DNA of 64,000 bases, from NCBI GenBank assembly GCA_026119855.1, contig JAOWBW010000567.1:248001-312000 (forward strand), in the 5' to 3' direction. The notes under the pieces were generated by a model. That model was given only the letters and a program-made list of their open reading frames with translations, searched no databases and was not told where the DNA came from. The DNA is from Campanula takesimana (taxonomy: Eukaryota > Streptophyta > Magnoliopsida > Asterales > Campanulaceae). Made by a program: the position numbers and the translations under genes. This document shows positions 20,926 to 33,122 of this stretch, one piece after another. Position 1 is the stretch's first letter. Every line of letters starts with the position of its first letter.

Positions 20926-23900
20926 GTGGTAGAAGTACACAATGAAAATGACTATTCTAAGGCGATTCCATTCTCCGGAACACACCCAGTACTTAACATG
21001 ATGCTAAAAGAAGGGTACTTCCCCGGTCTTGGACTTGGCAAGCATTTACAAGGGATAAAAAGAACCACCACCTGTCATTCTATACTCCCCAGAATATGGT
21101 CTAGGGTATGTGTCACCACTCAAGGGCATTCCTAAGGAAGAAAGGGATTGGACTTCATACATAGTGAAACTAGCACCACCCTATCCAAAGACTCTAAATG
21201 GGTATTTTGTACGCGAGGGGGAAAACTTGCCATACTTCATGTTCCCTGAACCATGGATCGACCATAGGGAAAGCGCCAGCCGGACTTCAAAATCTTCAGT
21301 GACTGTGATCCATACTCACTTGAAATAGAACATATGCAATTCTCATGGCTACCTCAAGAATTAGGGGTACCAAGGTCGAAGCATTCAGTGAGTGGGACTT
21401 TGTGTTGGGAGAAGACCTACTTCGCCAATTTGTCAACCATTGCAAGCTAGAGGACACTCAGATCAATGCTATAGACAAGGGGACGCTCTGAACCAAGACT
21501 ACACCAAGTTCATCGAGAAGAGTGAAGAGCCCATCCAGAACTGGTACACAACTGGGGGACCCATAGCAAGTGAAGACTTCCTGATCAAAGAATTAGGATG
21601 TACTCCCCATTCCCATAGAGAAAAAAGTTTGTAAATCTTACCTTAGAGTCAGATACCGCTACCGATGAGCTCACCCAAGAGGACTTGGATGCCATCGCGG
21701 AACATGTATTCCCCTACTTTCTTAATGAAAACATAGATCTTTCCGAGTATCCTGAGATTGCCAGCGTCATAAATGATGAATTAACTAATAACTCTAATGA
21801 ATTAGATAATAATGAGTCATATGATGAGATAGATCAAGAAAATGAACAAATCTTAAAATAAATTAATAAGCAAGTAGGTCGACATGGCAGAAATGGTCCT
21901 ATTGATGCCGAAGAAATGCAAACAGTTAATCTGGGGACGGACGATGATCCGAAAGAGACCAAGATTGGCAGTTTCTTCAAGGGGGAAGACCGACAAGCCC
22001 TCATAGCGCTTCTCCGAGAATTCGTGGATATGTTCACTTGGTCCTACAAAGATATGCCGGGGCTGCCAACTCTAATGAATTAGATAATAATGACTCAAAA
22101 ATGCAGGAGCCACTTATCAGAGAGCTGTAACTGCATTGTTCCATGACATGATACATAAAGAGATGGAGGTGTACGTTGATGATCATACACTCCAAAGGCT
22201 CCGATGGGCAGCACTTTGTCGACCTCAGAATTTTTTTTAAAAGGTTGAGACACTACAAGATGAGACTTAATCCGGCCAAGTGCAACATTTGGGGTAGTGA
22301 AAGGAAAAGTCCTTGGGTACATGGTCACCGAGCGTGGTATAGAAGCGGATCCCGCTAAGATCAAAGCCATCATTGACATGCCTCCACCTAAGATGCAAAA
22401 AGAAGTCAAGGGATTTATAGGTCGCCTTAAGTACATTAGTCGTTTCATAATCAACTCACGACGATGTACGAGCCCATTTTTAAGCTCCTCAAGAAGAATG
22501 AATCCCTAGCATGGACCGAAGAATGCCAGAAGACTTCGAAAAAGTCAAGGAGTACTTAGTGAATCCGCCAATATTGGTCCCACCGCATAATGAGAAACCG
22601 TTGACCTTGTACCTCACAGTCAATGATACTGTATTAGGGGCTATTCTAGCACAAGAGCAACCCGATTCGAAGAAAGAAAATGCCGTGTACTTTGTCAGCC
22701 GTCGCTTCCAAGGGGATGAATTGAATTACTCTGCATTAGAAAAGTCGTGTGCTGCACTGGTATGGGTAGCTGAGAGACTAAATCCGTACATGGAAGCGTT
22801 TCCTGTACAACTGATTGCCCGAATAGACCCAATGAAGTACATCTTCGAGAAGTCGTATATCTCCTCTAGAATACCCAAGTGGTACTTTATGCTCGCGGGG
22901 TACGATATCACTTACATCACATAGAAATCCGTGAGAGGAAGAGTCTTTACGGATCACTTAGCTGATTTTCCATGTGATGAAGCGAAGGGGGAAGACCCGC
23001 GATTCCCTGATGAGGAGGACATCATGACAATAGCAGAAAATAAGTGGAAATTATTTTTCGATGGCGCAGCCAATAAACGGGGATATGGCATTCGCATCTT
23101 ATTAGTAGATCCCTCAGATTTCTTCACTCCACTCGCAATCCGCCTTGATTTTGAGGCCACTAACAACATTGCCGAGTATGAAGCTTGCATAGCGGGGCTT
23201 GAAGCAGCCTTAGAAAGAAATGTGACCGAACTAGAAGTGTACGGAGATTCACAAATTATAATCTATCAGTCACTCAAGAAGTGGAAGGTACAAGATCCTA
23301 CACTCCAGAAATATAATGACCATCTCCAAGACTTGGTCAAATAGTTCAAAGAGGTCACTTTCTACTATCTTCCTAGAGATAAGAACCGCTTGCCAGACTC
23401 GCTAGCCATGCTAGCATCACTTGTAGAAATTCCCGAATGGACTGAGGTCAAGACCTTCAAAGTCGCGAGGCGAATGACTCCCGCCTATTACTCAATCATA
23501 GACCTGCACGACTGCAAAGAAGAGTGTGACTCTGTTTCAGTAAATACCTTGGACGATAAACCTTGGTATTGTGATGTATGGAATTTCCTCCTAGACAGAA
23601 CATTCCCATCAGACGCGTCACCTAAAGCAAAGATAGCCCTCAGGCGGTTTGCCGCCCAATTCGTTATTATAGGCGACCGCCACTATAAGAAACACCACGA
23701 GCAGTGTCTACTCTGTGCCGACGAGCACGAAGCCGTAGAAATCATGGACCAAGTCCATCAAGGAGTCTGTGGAACCCACATGAATGGCAATATTCTAGCA
23801 AAGAAAGTAATCCGACTAGGGTACTATTGGGCTATAATGGAAGCCAACTGCACCGACATGGTTAAGAAATGCCACAAGTGCCAAATACATGCCAACTTGC

Positions 23901-24117
23901 AACATGCACAACCGACCGTGTTATACCCCATGACACCCCCTTGGCCATTTTCTATATGGGGAATAGACATCATTGGCAATGTTTCACCGACTGGTCATAA
24001 TGGACACTCATTCGTGTTGGTCGCCATTGATTACTTCACTAAGTGGATTGAAGCTCAATCCTACAAAGTCTTAAATGCCAGAAAGGTGGCTGAGTTCATT
24101 AAGACCAACATCATATG
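20926..24117 (+). pseudogene. pol: Tat-A pol, first part: linker, RT remnant, two RNases H, integrase start
   Basis: The order is a G-patch-like block (MMLKEGYFPGLGLGKHLQGI), the linker PYPKTLNGYFVREGENLPYF, an acidic linker and WSYKDMPGL. Most of RT is then deleted, from the residue after MPGL to the block before YVDD (junction 22068-22098, with a copied 26-bp filler). There follow the gypsy RNase H (YLTVNDTVLGAILAQEQ), the second RNase H (LFFDGAANKRGYGIRILLVD, then IAEYEACIAGLEAALE), the integrase zinc finger (HQGVCGTHMNGN to CHKCQIHANLQHA) and the core start (WGIDIIGN). Stops are at 22922-22924, 23342-23344 and 24116-24118, with frameshifts near 22170 and 22510. No protease motif is present. 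The L1 then splits the integrase. Confidence 0.92.
21790..22093 (+). repeat. 26-bp copied filler at the RT deletion junction
   Basis: The 26 bases from AACTCTAATGAATTAGATAA onward at 21790-21815 recur exactly at 22068-22093. There they sit between MPGL and the resumed RT. The first copy is in its expected place (acidic linker); the second is out of place. Confidence 0.85.
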
Positions 24118-24118
24118 A

Positions 24119-24133
24119 CGATATGGGGTACCT
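24119..24133. repeat. Left target-site duplication of the full-length L1
   Basis: CGATATGGGGTACCT is repeated exactly at 30331-30345 after the A tail. The sequence is integrase coding sequence of Tat-A. Confidence 0.95.
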
Positions 24134-24224
24134 ATGGTTTTTTCTTTCTCTAGCTTTCTCTCTCTAAGCGAATCCTCTCTCTCCCGTCTCTAGGGTTTCG
24201 CCCTAGGGACCTTTATCGGCAGCC

Positions 24225-25940
24225 ATGGCCTCACCGGCTGCTCTCTTCTCTTCTCTGAACTCCAGCAATAGCAATCCTTACTACACTCCATCTATGCAAC
24301 ATCCTTGTTTGAACCCTAACCCTAATTCCAGTGTGGCATGTCAAACCCTTCATGCAAACCCTAATCCTCAAGTGCCTCCATCCATATCCTTGCTGCAGAA
24401 GGATCTCCCTAATCCTTCCTACACTCCATCTAATTCTCAGGCTGCGCCGTCTTCTACTCATGTCGCGCCGTCAGGAGCGCCATCAGGAAAATTTTCTACA
24501 GCGCCGTAATCTGTTTCGATTCCTGTTACGCAAGTTCAAGCCTCGGCTTCTACATCTTTTGCGGAGTTGTTCTCTTAATCTCGTAATCCTTCTCAGCTTG
24601 GTAATATGGGTGCTAACAATCATGGTACTGGTCTTAATGCTATTCAGACAGGAAATTATAAAGGTACTCCTTCGATTAAACTTTCGAAAGAAGCTATTGA
24701 TAATTTTGCAAAGCCATTTAAGTTTTCTCTGGTGGGTAAATTTATGCATGGAAGGCCTTCAATGGAAGATACAAGGATTTCTTTTACCAAATTCCAGCTT
24801 AAAGGGAATTATAAATTGGGTCACTTAGATAATCGTCATTTGTTAATCCAGTTATCCACTGAGGAGGATTATCAAAGATTGTTCATGAAGGAAGTTTGGT
24901 ATGTTCATAGGTATCCAATGAGCACTCTGGCATGGTCTCCATCATGGAGACCTGAACAAGAATCTCCCATTGTTCCGGTATGGGTTGGCTTCCCTGGTTT
25001 ACCCATCCATCTTATAAATAAGCCTTTTTTATTTACAGTTGCTTCGATGATTGGAACTCCTCTTTCTCTTGATAAAGCAACTGCCGAATTCTCTAGACCT
25101 AGTATTGCAAAGATCTTGATTCAGATTGATGCTTCTAAAAAACTTCCTCATGAAATCTTTGTGGATTGTGGAGATGTTTGCCCTATTTTCTTTCAGAAAG
25201 TGGAATATGATAATGTACCGAGGTATTGTAAGCATTGTTTGGTTCTTGGTCATGATATTTCTGTGTGTAGAAAAGCTAATCCTAATCTTCATGGCCCTAA
25301 GCTTGATAAGGAGAAGAATGCCAAAGTTTTTGTTCCCAAACCGACTGGGCAGCATAACAAAGAGTTGGATGGAAAGAATGATGATGGAAAAACGAATGTG
25401 GGTGGTGATAAAAATGTTGGTGGTACTAATGGTTCTAGTAGTGGTGCTAAAGTCAATGGAATTGCTAAGGAGGCGGAGTTTATCGATCTTTGCAATAAAG
25501 GCATGGCCTCAAAGCCTGAAATGCCTACTTTGGCTAAGCGTGGACAACCCCTTCCTGCAAGTGTGGATTTGTCCCTTCAAAAGGCGTGTGCTGCAGCTAT
25601 TAAAGTTAATGCTAATGATCTTGCTACGGAGAATAAAACTGGGAATAATGATTTGGATCTTGAATCTGTTAGTCATCGTGTATCCCTTCATAAAGATCAA
25701 ACTGATCTTATTGGTAGTTCTAATCAGATCCATGAATCGGTTGAGTCAATTCAAACAAATAATCCTGTTAATGGGCTGGAAGGTTTAAATCTTTCCCCTA
25801 GAGCTCCTCCTTCCAATGCTTTTGTTACTGACAAGGCTGGGTCTACTCCGTTTGCAACGCAACCTCATGTTGATACTGATGGTTTTACATTGGTAAGGCC
25901 ACGAAAGCATCAAAGTGGTTCTACCTCTCCTACTATTTAA
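24225..25940 (+). pseudogene. L1 ORF1, DUF4283-type RNA-binding protein with zinc knuckle
   Basis: Plant L1 ORF1 binds element RNA. The frame starts MASPAALFSSLNSS at 24225. In-frame TAA stops at 24507-24509 and 24576-24578 cut it near its start; a second methionine at 24606 opens a 444-codon clean frame. That part has a DUF4283-like region (FSLVGKFMHGRPSMEDTR, then VPVWVGFPGLPIHL) and a CCHC knuckle (CKHCLVLGHDISVC), then a low-complexity Asn/Gly/Lys region. The first start is favoured because it follows the 5' UTR closely and stays in frame. Confidence 0.88.
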
Positions 25941-25982
25941 CTCTGATAGAGTTTCTTTTATTCGTTTTTCTGGTTTTTCATC

Positions 25983-28900
25983 ATGGTAGCGTTATTATTC
26001 TGGAATATTCGTGGCAATAAAGCCTCTTTCCGTAGGGTTAAGAGGTTATTTAATCTTCATAGTGCATCTATTCTTGCTATTGCTGAACCCAAGATTCCTT
26101 CTAATCAGATTGGAATTATTAGGAGAAAGCTTGGGTGTGAAGGCTGCGCTTATAATAGTAATGGCAAAGTTTGGTTGTTTTGGAAGCATGGATTGGAGTG
26201 CCGTGTATCTCATGATATGGATCAAGCTCTCACTCTCCGTATTTCTCATAATCTTTGGGATTCTTACATATATTTGACTGTTGTTTATGCTAGCTGTTGT
26301 CGGTATGATAGAAGAGAGTTATGGGATCATCTTATGGATTTGAGTGCTTGCAATGTTCCTTGGTTGGTCATTGGGGATTTTAATTGTGTTCTTGACCAAA
26401 CTGAAAAGGTGGGTGGTAGGTCAATTCGACATAAGGTAGTCACTGAATTCTCTGATATGGTCCAATATTCTGGCCTTATAGATGCTGGTTATTGTGGGAA
26501 CAAATTTACTTGGGTGGACAAACCTCGTGGCAAGCCTACTATTTCCTAACGTTTGGATAGAGCTTTCTACAACTCATCATGGATTGATAAATTTCACTGT
26601 ACTTCAGTTTCTCATATTAATCGAACTTGTTCGGATCATTGCCCCATAGTGGTTCAGATCAAGGTTCATGTTGAGTTGGTTAAAAAAGCTTTCCGTTTTC
26701 TTAATGTGTGGCTTAAGCATCCTACTTTTTTGGCTCTTGTCAGGAATTCTTGGGCTGTTTCGATGGATGGAAGACCAATGGTCAAATTTGCTAAAAAGTT
26801 AGCTCGGTTACGTAAAGTCATTTCTGATTGGAATAGACAAGTCTTTGGGAGGATTGATCAACAAATTAGAGATGCAGAAGATGAAGTTACTCAAAGAGAA
26901 TTGGATTACCAAAATTACCCCTCGGATTTAGCCAAATCTGCTCATAGTATCTCTCAAGCTACACTTCTTTCAAAGCTGAAAATTGAAGAGGAATTCTGGT
27001 GTCAAAAGGCCAACATTTCATGGTTAAAAGAAGGGGATCGGAATACCAAGTTTTTCCATTCTTATGTTCGGAAAAAGCGACAAAAATTATATATTCATAA
27101 GATGCGGTGCAATGGGAACTGGGTTGTGAATAGGGAGGATATTCAACATGAAGCTGTCTCTTTCTTTTCCAACCAACTTCAAAGCCCTCATGATAATCCT
27201 CAAGATGACATCCTTGATGTTATACCTCGGCTTATTAATGATGAGGATAATAATATTCTTACAGCTGCTCCTTCCATGTTGAACATAAAGGAGATTGTTT
27301 GGTCAATGAATGGACAAAGTGCAGCTGGCCCAGATGGCTATACAGGTGAGTTTTATAAAGTGTGTTGGGATATTATCAAAGAAGATTTCTTCAAAGCTAT
27401 TCTTGAGTTCTTTGCGGGTTTCCCTATGCCTCGTAGTTGGACTTCTACTTCCATTGTTTTGCTGCCCAAAGTAAGTGCTGCTACTACTTTTTCTGAGATG
27501 AGACCTATTAGTCTTTGTAATTTCTCCAATAAAGTTATTACAAAGCTATTGAATTCTCGGTTGGCTCCTATTCTCCCAAGGATCATTTCTCCTCAACAAA
27601 GTGGATTTGTGAAAGGTAGGTTAATCCATGAAAATGTCCTTCTTGCGCAAGAAATGCTACAATCCATCAAAAAGAAAGTTTGGGGTTCCAATTTATGTTT
27701 AAAGCTGGATATGGCTAAGGCTTATGACAGAATCTCTTGGTTTGCTCTGATTAAAGTTCTTAGAAAATTTGGTTTTTCTGAAATTTGGAATGATATGATT
27801 TTTTGCTGCATCTCCTCATGCTAGTTTTCGGTTTTAATTAATGGGGAAAGTGCTGGGTTTTTCCATTCTTCTCGTGGCCTTCGTCAAGGGGATCACATCT
27901 CTCCTACATTGTTCATAATTGCTGCCGAGGTTCTGAGTAGGGGCTTAAATCTGCTCCACACGGATTATCCCCAATATAGGTATCGAGCTCATATTCATAC
28001 TCCTTTGGTATCTCACCTTTCTTATGCCGATGATGTGATTATTTTCTGTAATTGGATTAAAGACTCTCTTGAAGCTCATATGCGCTGTTTGAATTGGTAT
28101 CAATCTTATCAATCTTTCTCTGGGCAGCTTGTGAATACTCGTAAGTCTTGTTTCATCACGGGAGTAAATGATGAGTCTAGAGATGCCTCTACATCGGAGG
28201 TTACTGGTTTTGTCAAGCATGTTTTTCCTATATCTTATTTGGGTTGTCCTTTATATGTTGGGAGGAAGCGTCTCTCTCTTTTTGATCCTGTTCTTAGGAA
28301 AATGGAAGATCGTCTAGCTACGTGGCAAGGAAAAATTCTTTCTTTTGGTGCCAAGTTAACTCTTATTCGCACTTGTCTTCAAGCTATTCCGCTTTATTAT
28401 ATCTCCTTGCTTGGTCCCCCAAAAGGCGTTTACAAGGCGATGTATAGACTAATTTCGAAGTTTTTTTGGTGTAATGAAGATGGGGAAAAAAATGTCATTG
28501 GGTTAAAAAGGAGCTGATGTTTTTACCTATCTCTGAAGGAGGTCTAGGGCTGCGTCGCTTTGAAGATATGGCTTTAGCTTTTGCCATGAAGCTTTGGTGG
28601 AGATTCCGAGGCTCTCATTCCCTTTGGTCTGAATTTATGGCGGATAAATATTGCTTTGGTACACACCCTATGGATGCTACTAAGCCTTCGTACTCCTCTC
28701 ACACTTGGTGCCGGATGCTTGAAGCTAAACCTCTAGTGGAGCCTAATATTGGGTGGCGTATAGGTCAAGGCAGAATTTCTATTCATGAATATTGGCTTGA
28801 TGGTCCTAGGATTTTCCTTAATGGTCATCATATTGAAGTGTCTTCTCTCTTTGATAATAACTCTATCCGGGTGGAATTCATTCGTGATACTTTTGGTGAG

Positions 28901-30100
28901 CAGTTACTTCTGAAGTTACAAGCGTCTAATATTATTTTGTCAAATGATTTAGACCAGATTTTTTCGTTACCTTCTTCTAGAGGGACGTTTTCTATAACTT
29001 CAGCTTGGTCTATTTACCGTCATCCTGGGGTCCAAAGTACGGTGTTTGAGTATTGTTGGCACAAAAATCTTCCCCCTAAAGTTTCTGTGTTTCTTCGGCG
29101 CCTTCTTCATAACGAGCTGCCCACGGATAGGGCTGTCCAACGTCGAGGTATTGCTCTTGTCTCTTCTTGTGCTTGTTGTCCTCACCATGATACTGAAGAT
29201 ATTCATCACCTCTTTGTTCAAGGTCTGATTGCTTCTGAAGTTTGGAATTATTTTGCTCAAATGATGGGTATTTCTATAATTGGTTATAGTATTCGATCCA
29301 TTTTGTCGAGTTGGTGGTTTAGTAACCGGAAAAATGAGAACCCTGGATTGAATTGGTTGTGTCGTATGATTCCTTGCTTTGTCTTATGGGAAATTTGGAA
29401 ACATCGTAATAAAGCTCGGTTTGATAACATCTCCATGTCTTCTCAATCGGTTATTCGGGCTGTCCTCTCACAAGTAGCAGCCGTGGTAAAAGCTTTTAAT
29501 CTCTCTTTCTCTATTCCCATGCTGGACAAGTGCATTTTCGATGCTTTCCATTTCCCTAAGGCTGTTTACAAACGGAAAATGCGGTTAGTTTTATGGAAAT
29601 CTCCTGCTGTTGGCTGCCTAAAATTAAATACGGATGGGGCATCCAAAGGTAATCCTGGGCTGATTTCGGGTGGTGGTATTTTTTGCAAGCATAATGGTGA
29701 TGTTCTTTTTGCTTTCGCTAAATTTTATGGGCATGGTACAAATTTAATGGCCGAGACTAAGGCTGTTCTTGACGGTCTAGTTTTTGCTGCTCAATTTGGT
29801 ATTTCTTCTCTTTGGCTTGAAATTGATTCTGAGATTTTATTGAAGATCCTAATCCAGAACTATCATATTCCTTGGAACGTTTGGTATGATATCCAGCATA
29901 TTAAGCGTTTAATGAGGCAAGTCAGGTTTCGGATAACCCATATTTTGAGGGAAGGGAATAAGGTCGCGGATGCCCTTGCTAATGTGGCTGCTCGTTCAAA
30001 AAGGGATTCCTTTTACTATGATTCTCACAATCTCCCGCATGGCTGTAAGGGTGCCTTTCGGTTAGATAGATCTGCTATTCCGTATATTCGGAATTCTTGA
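25983..30100 (+). pseudogene. L1 ORF2: endonuclease, reverse transcriptase, RNase H
   Basis: ORF2 nicks the target and copies the RNA in place. The endonuclease has WNIRG, AIAEPKIP, GDFNCVLD and CSDHCPIVV. RT has LLPKV, MRPISLCNF, SGFVKGRLIHEN, LDMAKAYDR, GLRQGDHISP and SYADDVIIF. A zinc-binding region (SSCACCPHHDTEDIHHLF) and a plant-type RNase H (LNTDGASKGNPG, then REGNKVADALANVAA) follow. Lesions are few: TAA at 26547-26549, TAG at 27822-27824 (at a position usually Trp) and one single-base frameshift near 28480-28500, in or near a run of A. Otherwise the domains are complete. Confidence 0.95.
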
Positions 30101-30330
30101 TTAGTTGTTAGCTAGTTTGTAATGGCTAATCTGTTGTTTTTGTGTTTCTTGATAGCTCCCCCTCCTTTTATTGTAGAGGTCCTTATAGCATGTGTAAGGC
30201 CTCCCCCCTTAGATTTACTTTTATGGTGGTTATGGCCGTCATGTCCCCCACCTCGTTTGTATCTCTTCTTTTCTATCAATAAAAATTAGGGAGTACCGTG
30301 TCCTTTCGCCAAAAAAAAAAAAAAAAAAAA
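30101..30330 (+). terminator. L1 3' UTR and A tail
   Basis: An AATAAA-like signal (ATCAATAAAAATTAGG) is at about 30277. The element ends GGGAGTACCGTGTCCTTTCG then CC and twenty A. The same terminal block ends the two truncated L1 copies in this window. Confidence 0.8.
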
Positions 30331-30345
30331 CGATATGGGGTACCT

Positions 30346-31017
30346 CATGAGATGATATCTGACAATGGCTCACACTTTGAGAAAGAATGTGACCAACTAC
30401 TTGCAGAGTACAAGATAGAGAGACATCAGTCGTTACCGTACCGACCACAAACCAATGGAGCAGTCGAAACTGCTAACAAGACCATTGACACCATCTTTAG
30501 GAAAATGGCTAAGACTGGCAGAGACTGGCCCGACAAGCTACCTTTTGCACTCTGGGGCTACCGTACTTCAATCTGTACCGCCACTGGTGAAACTCCATAT
30601 GCCCTAGCCTATGGGATAGAAGCAGTGCTACCAATCGAATTAGAAGTACCATCACTAAGGGTTCTCCTAGAAAATCAAGTGAATGAAGTCGTATGGTTAG
30701 ACAGCTTTTATGAACAACTAGCCCTGCTAGATGAACGACGACTTCGAGCAGCCGAGCATATCCAAGCGTATCAACGGAGAATGGCTCGAGCGTTCAATAA
30801 GAAATTCAAGTTCAGAAACATCAAAGAAGGGGACCTTGTCCTACGTGAACATCGTCTTGGACCAATCAATCCTATGGGAAAGTGGTTACCAAGATGGATA
30901 GGCCCTTACATAGTCAAGAAGATCTTCTCTGGAGGAGCGGTACAACTCGCAGACCTAGATGGAGATCAACTGCCGAAGCCCGTCAACTTGGACATGCTGA
31001 AGAAGTACTATTCATAA
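30346..31017 (+). pseudogene. pol: Tat-A integrase, C-terminal part after the L1
   Basis: The frame resumes in the integrase core (MISDNGSHFE, then SLPYRPQTNGAVETANKTID with the catalytic Glu) and runs through the conserved tail (LWGYRTSICTATGETPYALA, VLPIELEVPSLRVLLENQVN, GPYIVKKIFSGGAVQLADLD) to a stop at 31015-31017. This segment has no stop. Confidence 0.93.
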
Positions 31018-31055
31018 GTCCGTCCCCTATTTCAAAAAGAAAAGAGGAAAGCTTG

Positions 31056-31153
31056 CTAGGTTGAAAACCCGCAAGGGCGGCCTAGGCAAAAATTAGAGTA
31101 GAGAGCACGAGAAAAGAAGCCCGCTAGATTGAAAACCTGAAAGGGCGGTCCAG
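31056..31153 (+). other. Two AAAACCC-type hairpin blocks after integrase
   Basis: Copy 1 has outer arms CTAGG (31056) and CCTAG (31081) around GAAAACCCGCAAGGGCGG. Copy 2 has CTAGA (31124) and TCCAG (31149) around GAAAACCTGAAAGGGCGG. Each is followed by GCAAAAAT. Tat-C carries one at 54838-54869. Confidence 0.6.
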
Positions 31154-31173
31154 GCAAAAATCAGGGTGTGCAT

Positions 31174-31175
<2 letters not shown>

Positions 31176-31205
<30 letters not shown>
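31176..31205. repeat. TA dinucleotide microsatellite
   Basis: A run of about 14 TA units is followed by a few AAT units. It looks like ordinary slippage sequence. Confidence 0.9.
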
Positions 31206-31208
<3 letters not shown>

Positions 31209-31221
31209 ATAATAGGGGACA

Positions 31222-31257
31222 GTCTCGTACGAGACACCTATGTCTCGTACGAGACAT
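31222..31257. promoter_or_regulatory. Tat-A palindrome pair 4
   Basis: GTCTCGTACGAGAC and ATGTCTCGTACGAGACAT have centres at 31226 and 31246, 20 bp apart. They lie between integrase and the antisense gene, beyond that gene's 3' end. Confidence 0.65.
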
Positions 31258-31294
31258 GTCAGTCAGCAGACATATTTTTCTCTTTCTTAAACAA

Positions 31295-31346
31295 GAACTA
31301 CGATGACCTGAGCTCCTTCTTTAATTGATGTAATAGGAGAACGTAG
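31295..31346 (+). other. CTACG-type structured motif
   Basis: Outer arms CTACG and CGTAG enclose ATGACCTGAG and an inner stem CTCCT/AGGAG with an 18-base loop. AGACAGCC follows. Confidence 0.7.
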
Positions 31347-31535
31347 ACAGCCTTTTGGTCCGATCTATTCAATAAATAAAATCGAAATCTTGTCTTCTTA
31401 TTAATTGAATGCATTTCAAGAAAGCAATAAGAAAATTTCTAACATGGATACCAACTTGCAAAAGAAAAATAAATAAAATACTAAAAATCTAAACATTTGG
31501 TCTATCTATTTCACTCTCTCGATACTCCTAAGGAT

Positions 31536-33032
31536 CTATTTATTCCTTGACTTAGTAGGGGCTTGACCACGATCCGCCTTGTCATTTCTCTTCCTCTTGT
31601 GCAAAGGTATCTCGAAACCGGGAGGAACATCAAGTCTACTGAACACCGAGGAAGTCAGTCTCGCAAACACATGAGGCCTATCTAGAGCTTGAAATTTACC
31701 GGGAAGTCCGTTCACCCTCTTCACGTAGAAGTCACTGTCCAGAAAGTCTTGGGTCGCATCTACTCTGACATTAGAAGGATCCTCTTTAGCTTCCTTCTTC
31801 CTCAAATTCAAGCTAGGCTCGAATTGGTCCCCCAACAGAGAACGGCGGATCTCATCAATACCCTCGACACTGGGACGGAGTTCTTTCAAAAACCAATCCA
31901 AATATTTGTCGGACAAATAGATGCTCCCTCCATCATGACGAAGATTGGTCCAACGATCCATAGCGGTGCCTTGCCCCCAAACGCGAGCCAAGCTCATAGA
32001 GAACTCTGAATCCATGAAAGAGATATCTTGAGGCCGTCCCCCTAGCACGAAAATGTCCTGCTGCTGACCGAATTGTCGCATTACCCTCCGAGCATAATAG
32101 AAAGAGGAATCCCTCAAACCCGGAAGGACGACCCTGTCGTATCCAAGGGTATTAGCTACGAACCACTTTACCTTCCAAAAGGAGGGGCACCAAGCAATAT
32201 CATCGGTCTCCGCTTTAGCAAAGAGATGAGCCCACTCCTCAATTCTGAGACCCTTCACCAACAGTCTCCGTCTATGGAAAGTATAAGGAGAATACTCGGT
32301 CGGAGAATCCAACAGTTTAAAATGTTCTCTGAGCCAAATAGTCAACAATAATGGACTTCCTCGAGTCATGGAGCTGGATCAGTGTAGCTCATCAAGACCA
32401 TGAAGAGTCTCCCCCAAGATAAGAGGGACTATGTTAAAGGCCCGTCCTGTAGCTCGCAGAACAATGTCCACGAGATCCGTGTTCGCCATGCCACACTTGC
32501 TCATGAAAAGCACGCTTCGAAACAAGCACAATGCCAAGAGGCAACATTAGTAATCCACACCATGACCACGAGTCACCCGACCTTTAAATCTCCTAGGTAA
32601 AGAGTGGAGATCGACATAGCGGTTATGAATATAACTCTGCGCCTCGGGAAGGCCTATACTCAATAAGTCCCTAAGAGACTCCGCCGGTACCTTGTTACAA
32701 TTAGGAACCGCAATCACCCCGGTCAATGGCATATCCAGGATAGCCCCCATCTCCTCTACAGTAGGGACCATCTCATTAAGTGAAAAGTTGAAGAGATGAG
32801 TCAATGGATCCCAGAAGCATGCAACTCCATTTAAAAGGTCCCAATCCGGTTTTAGATTCTTCAAGGTGAAAAGAATCTTAAACCCGAACATCTACACGAA
32901 TCTCTCTTGGCGAGCTTTATTGAATGAACGAAAGAACGTTGCTAAATCACCCTTGTAGCGTTCCACTAATTCTGAGTCCAAGGAGAACTCATTAACAATT
33001 ATAGATGAAGGGACGGACTTACTTAGGGCCAT
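31536..33032 (-). pseudogene. Antisense plant-mobile-domain-like gene 1 of Tat-A
   Basis: The single frame runs from the methionine at 33032 (MALSKSVPSSIIVNEF) to 31536, 499 codons. It keeps one frame but has stops at 32892-32894, 32547-32549 and 32379-32381. Family-like blocks are FWDPLTHLFNFSLNEMVPTV followed by EEMGAILDMP, LILGETLHGLDE, and RGSPLLLTIWLREHFKLL with a basic C-terminus (KRKRNDKADRG). The same blocks occur in the antisense gene of Tat-C. I read this as the plant mobile domain group (PF10536 or the related DUF7745); function is unknown. An upstream TATA box and palindrome pair suggest its own promoter. Confidence 0.82.
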
Positions 33033-33122
33033 TAGGAGCAAAAGGTTGAGAATTTTAATCCAAAAGAAAAGTTCCCAGAACTGATTTAAGGCTGCATGGT
33101 ATTCTAGAACGGACTAGAGGTG

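Larger units (their letters stand above)
24134..30330 (+). mobile_element. Full-length plant L1 LINE
   Basis: It has a pyrimidine-rich 5' UTR, ORF1 (24225-25940), ORF2 (25983-30100), a 3' UTR and a 20-base A tail. It is flanked by an exact 15-bp duplication. It inserted into the integrase core of Tat-A between NII and RYGVP. The exact duplication and few lesions suggest it is younger than Tat-A. Confidence 0.95.
31018..31535 (+). other. Tat-A spacer between integrase and antisense gene
   Basis: It holds two hairpin blocks of the CTAGG type (31056-31153), a TA-repeat (31176-31205), palindrome pair 4 and a CTACG-type motif. I see no gene in it. Confidence 0.8.

Noticed and set aside
25126..25788. 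A 220-codon plus-strand frame inside L1 ORF1
   Set aside because: It overlaps the DUF4283/zinc-knuckle frame of ORF1 and has the Leu/Met bias of a shifted frame.
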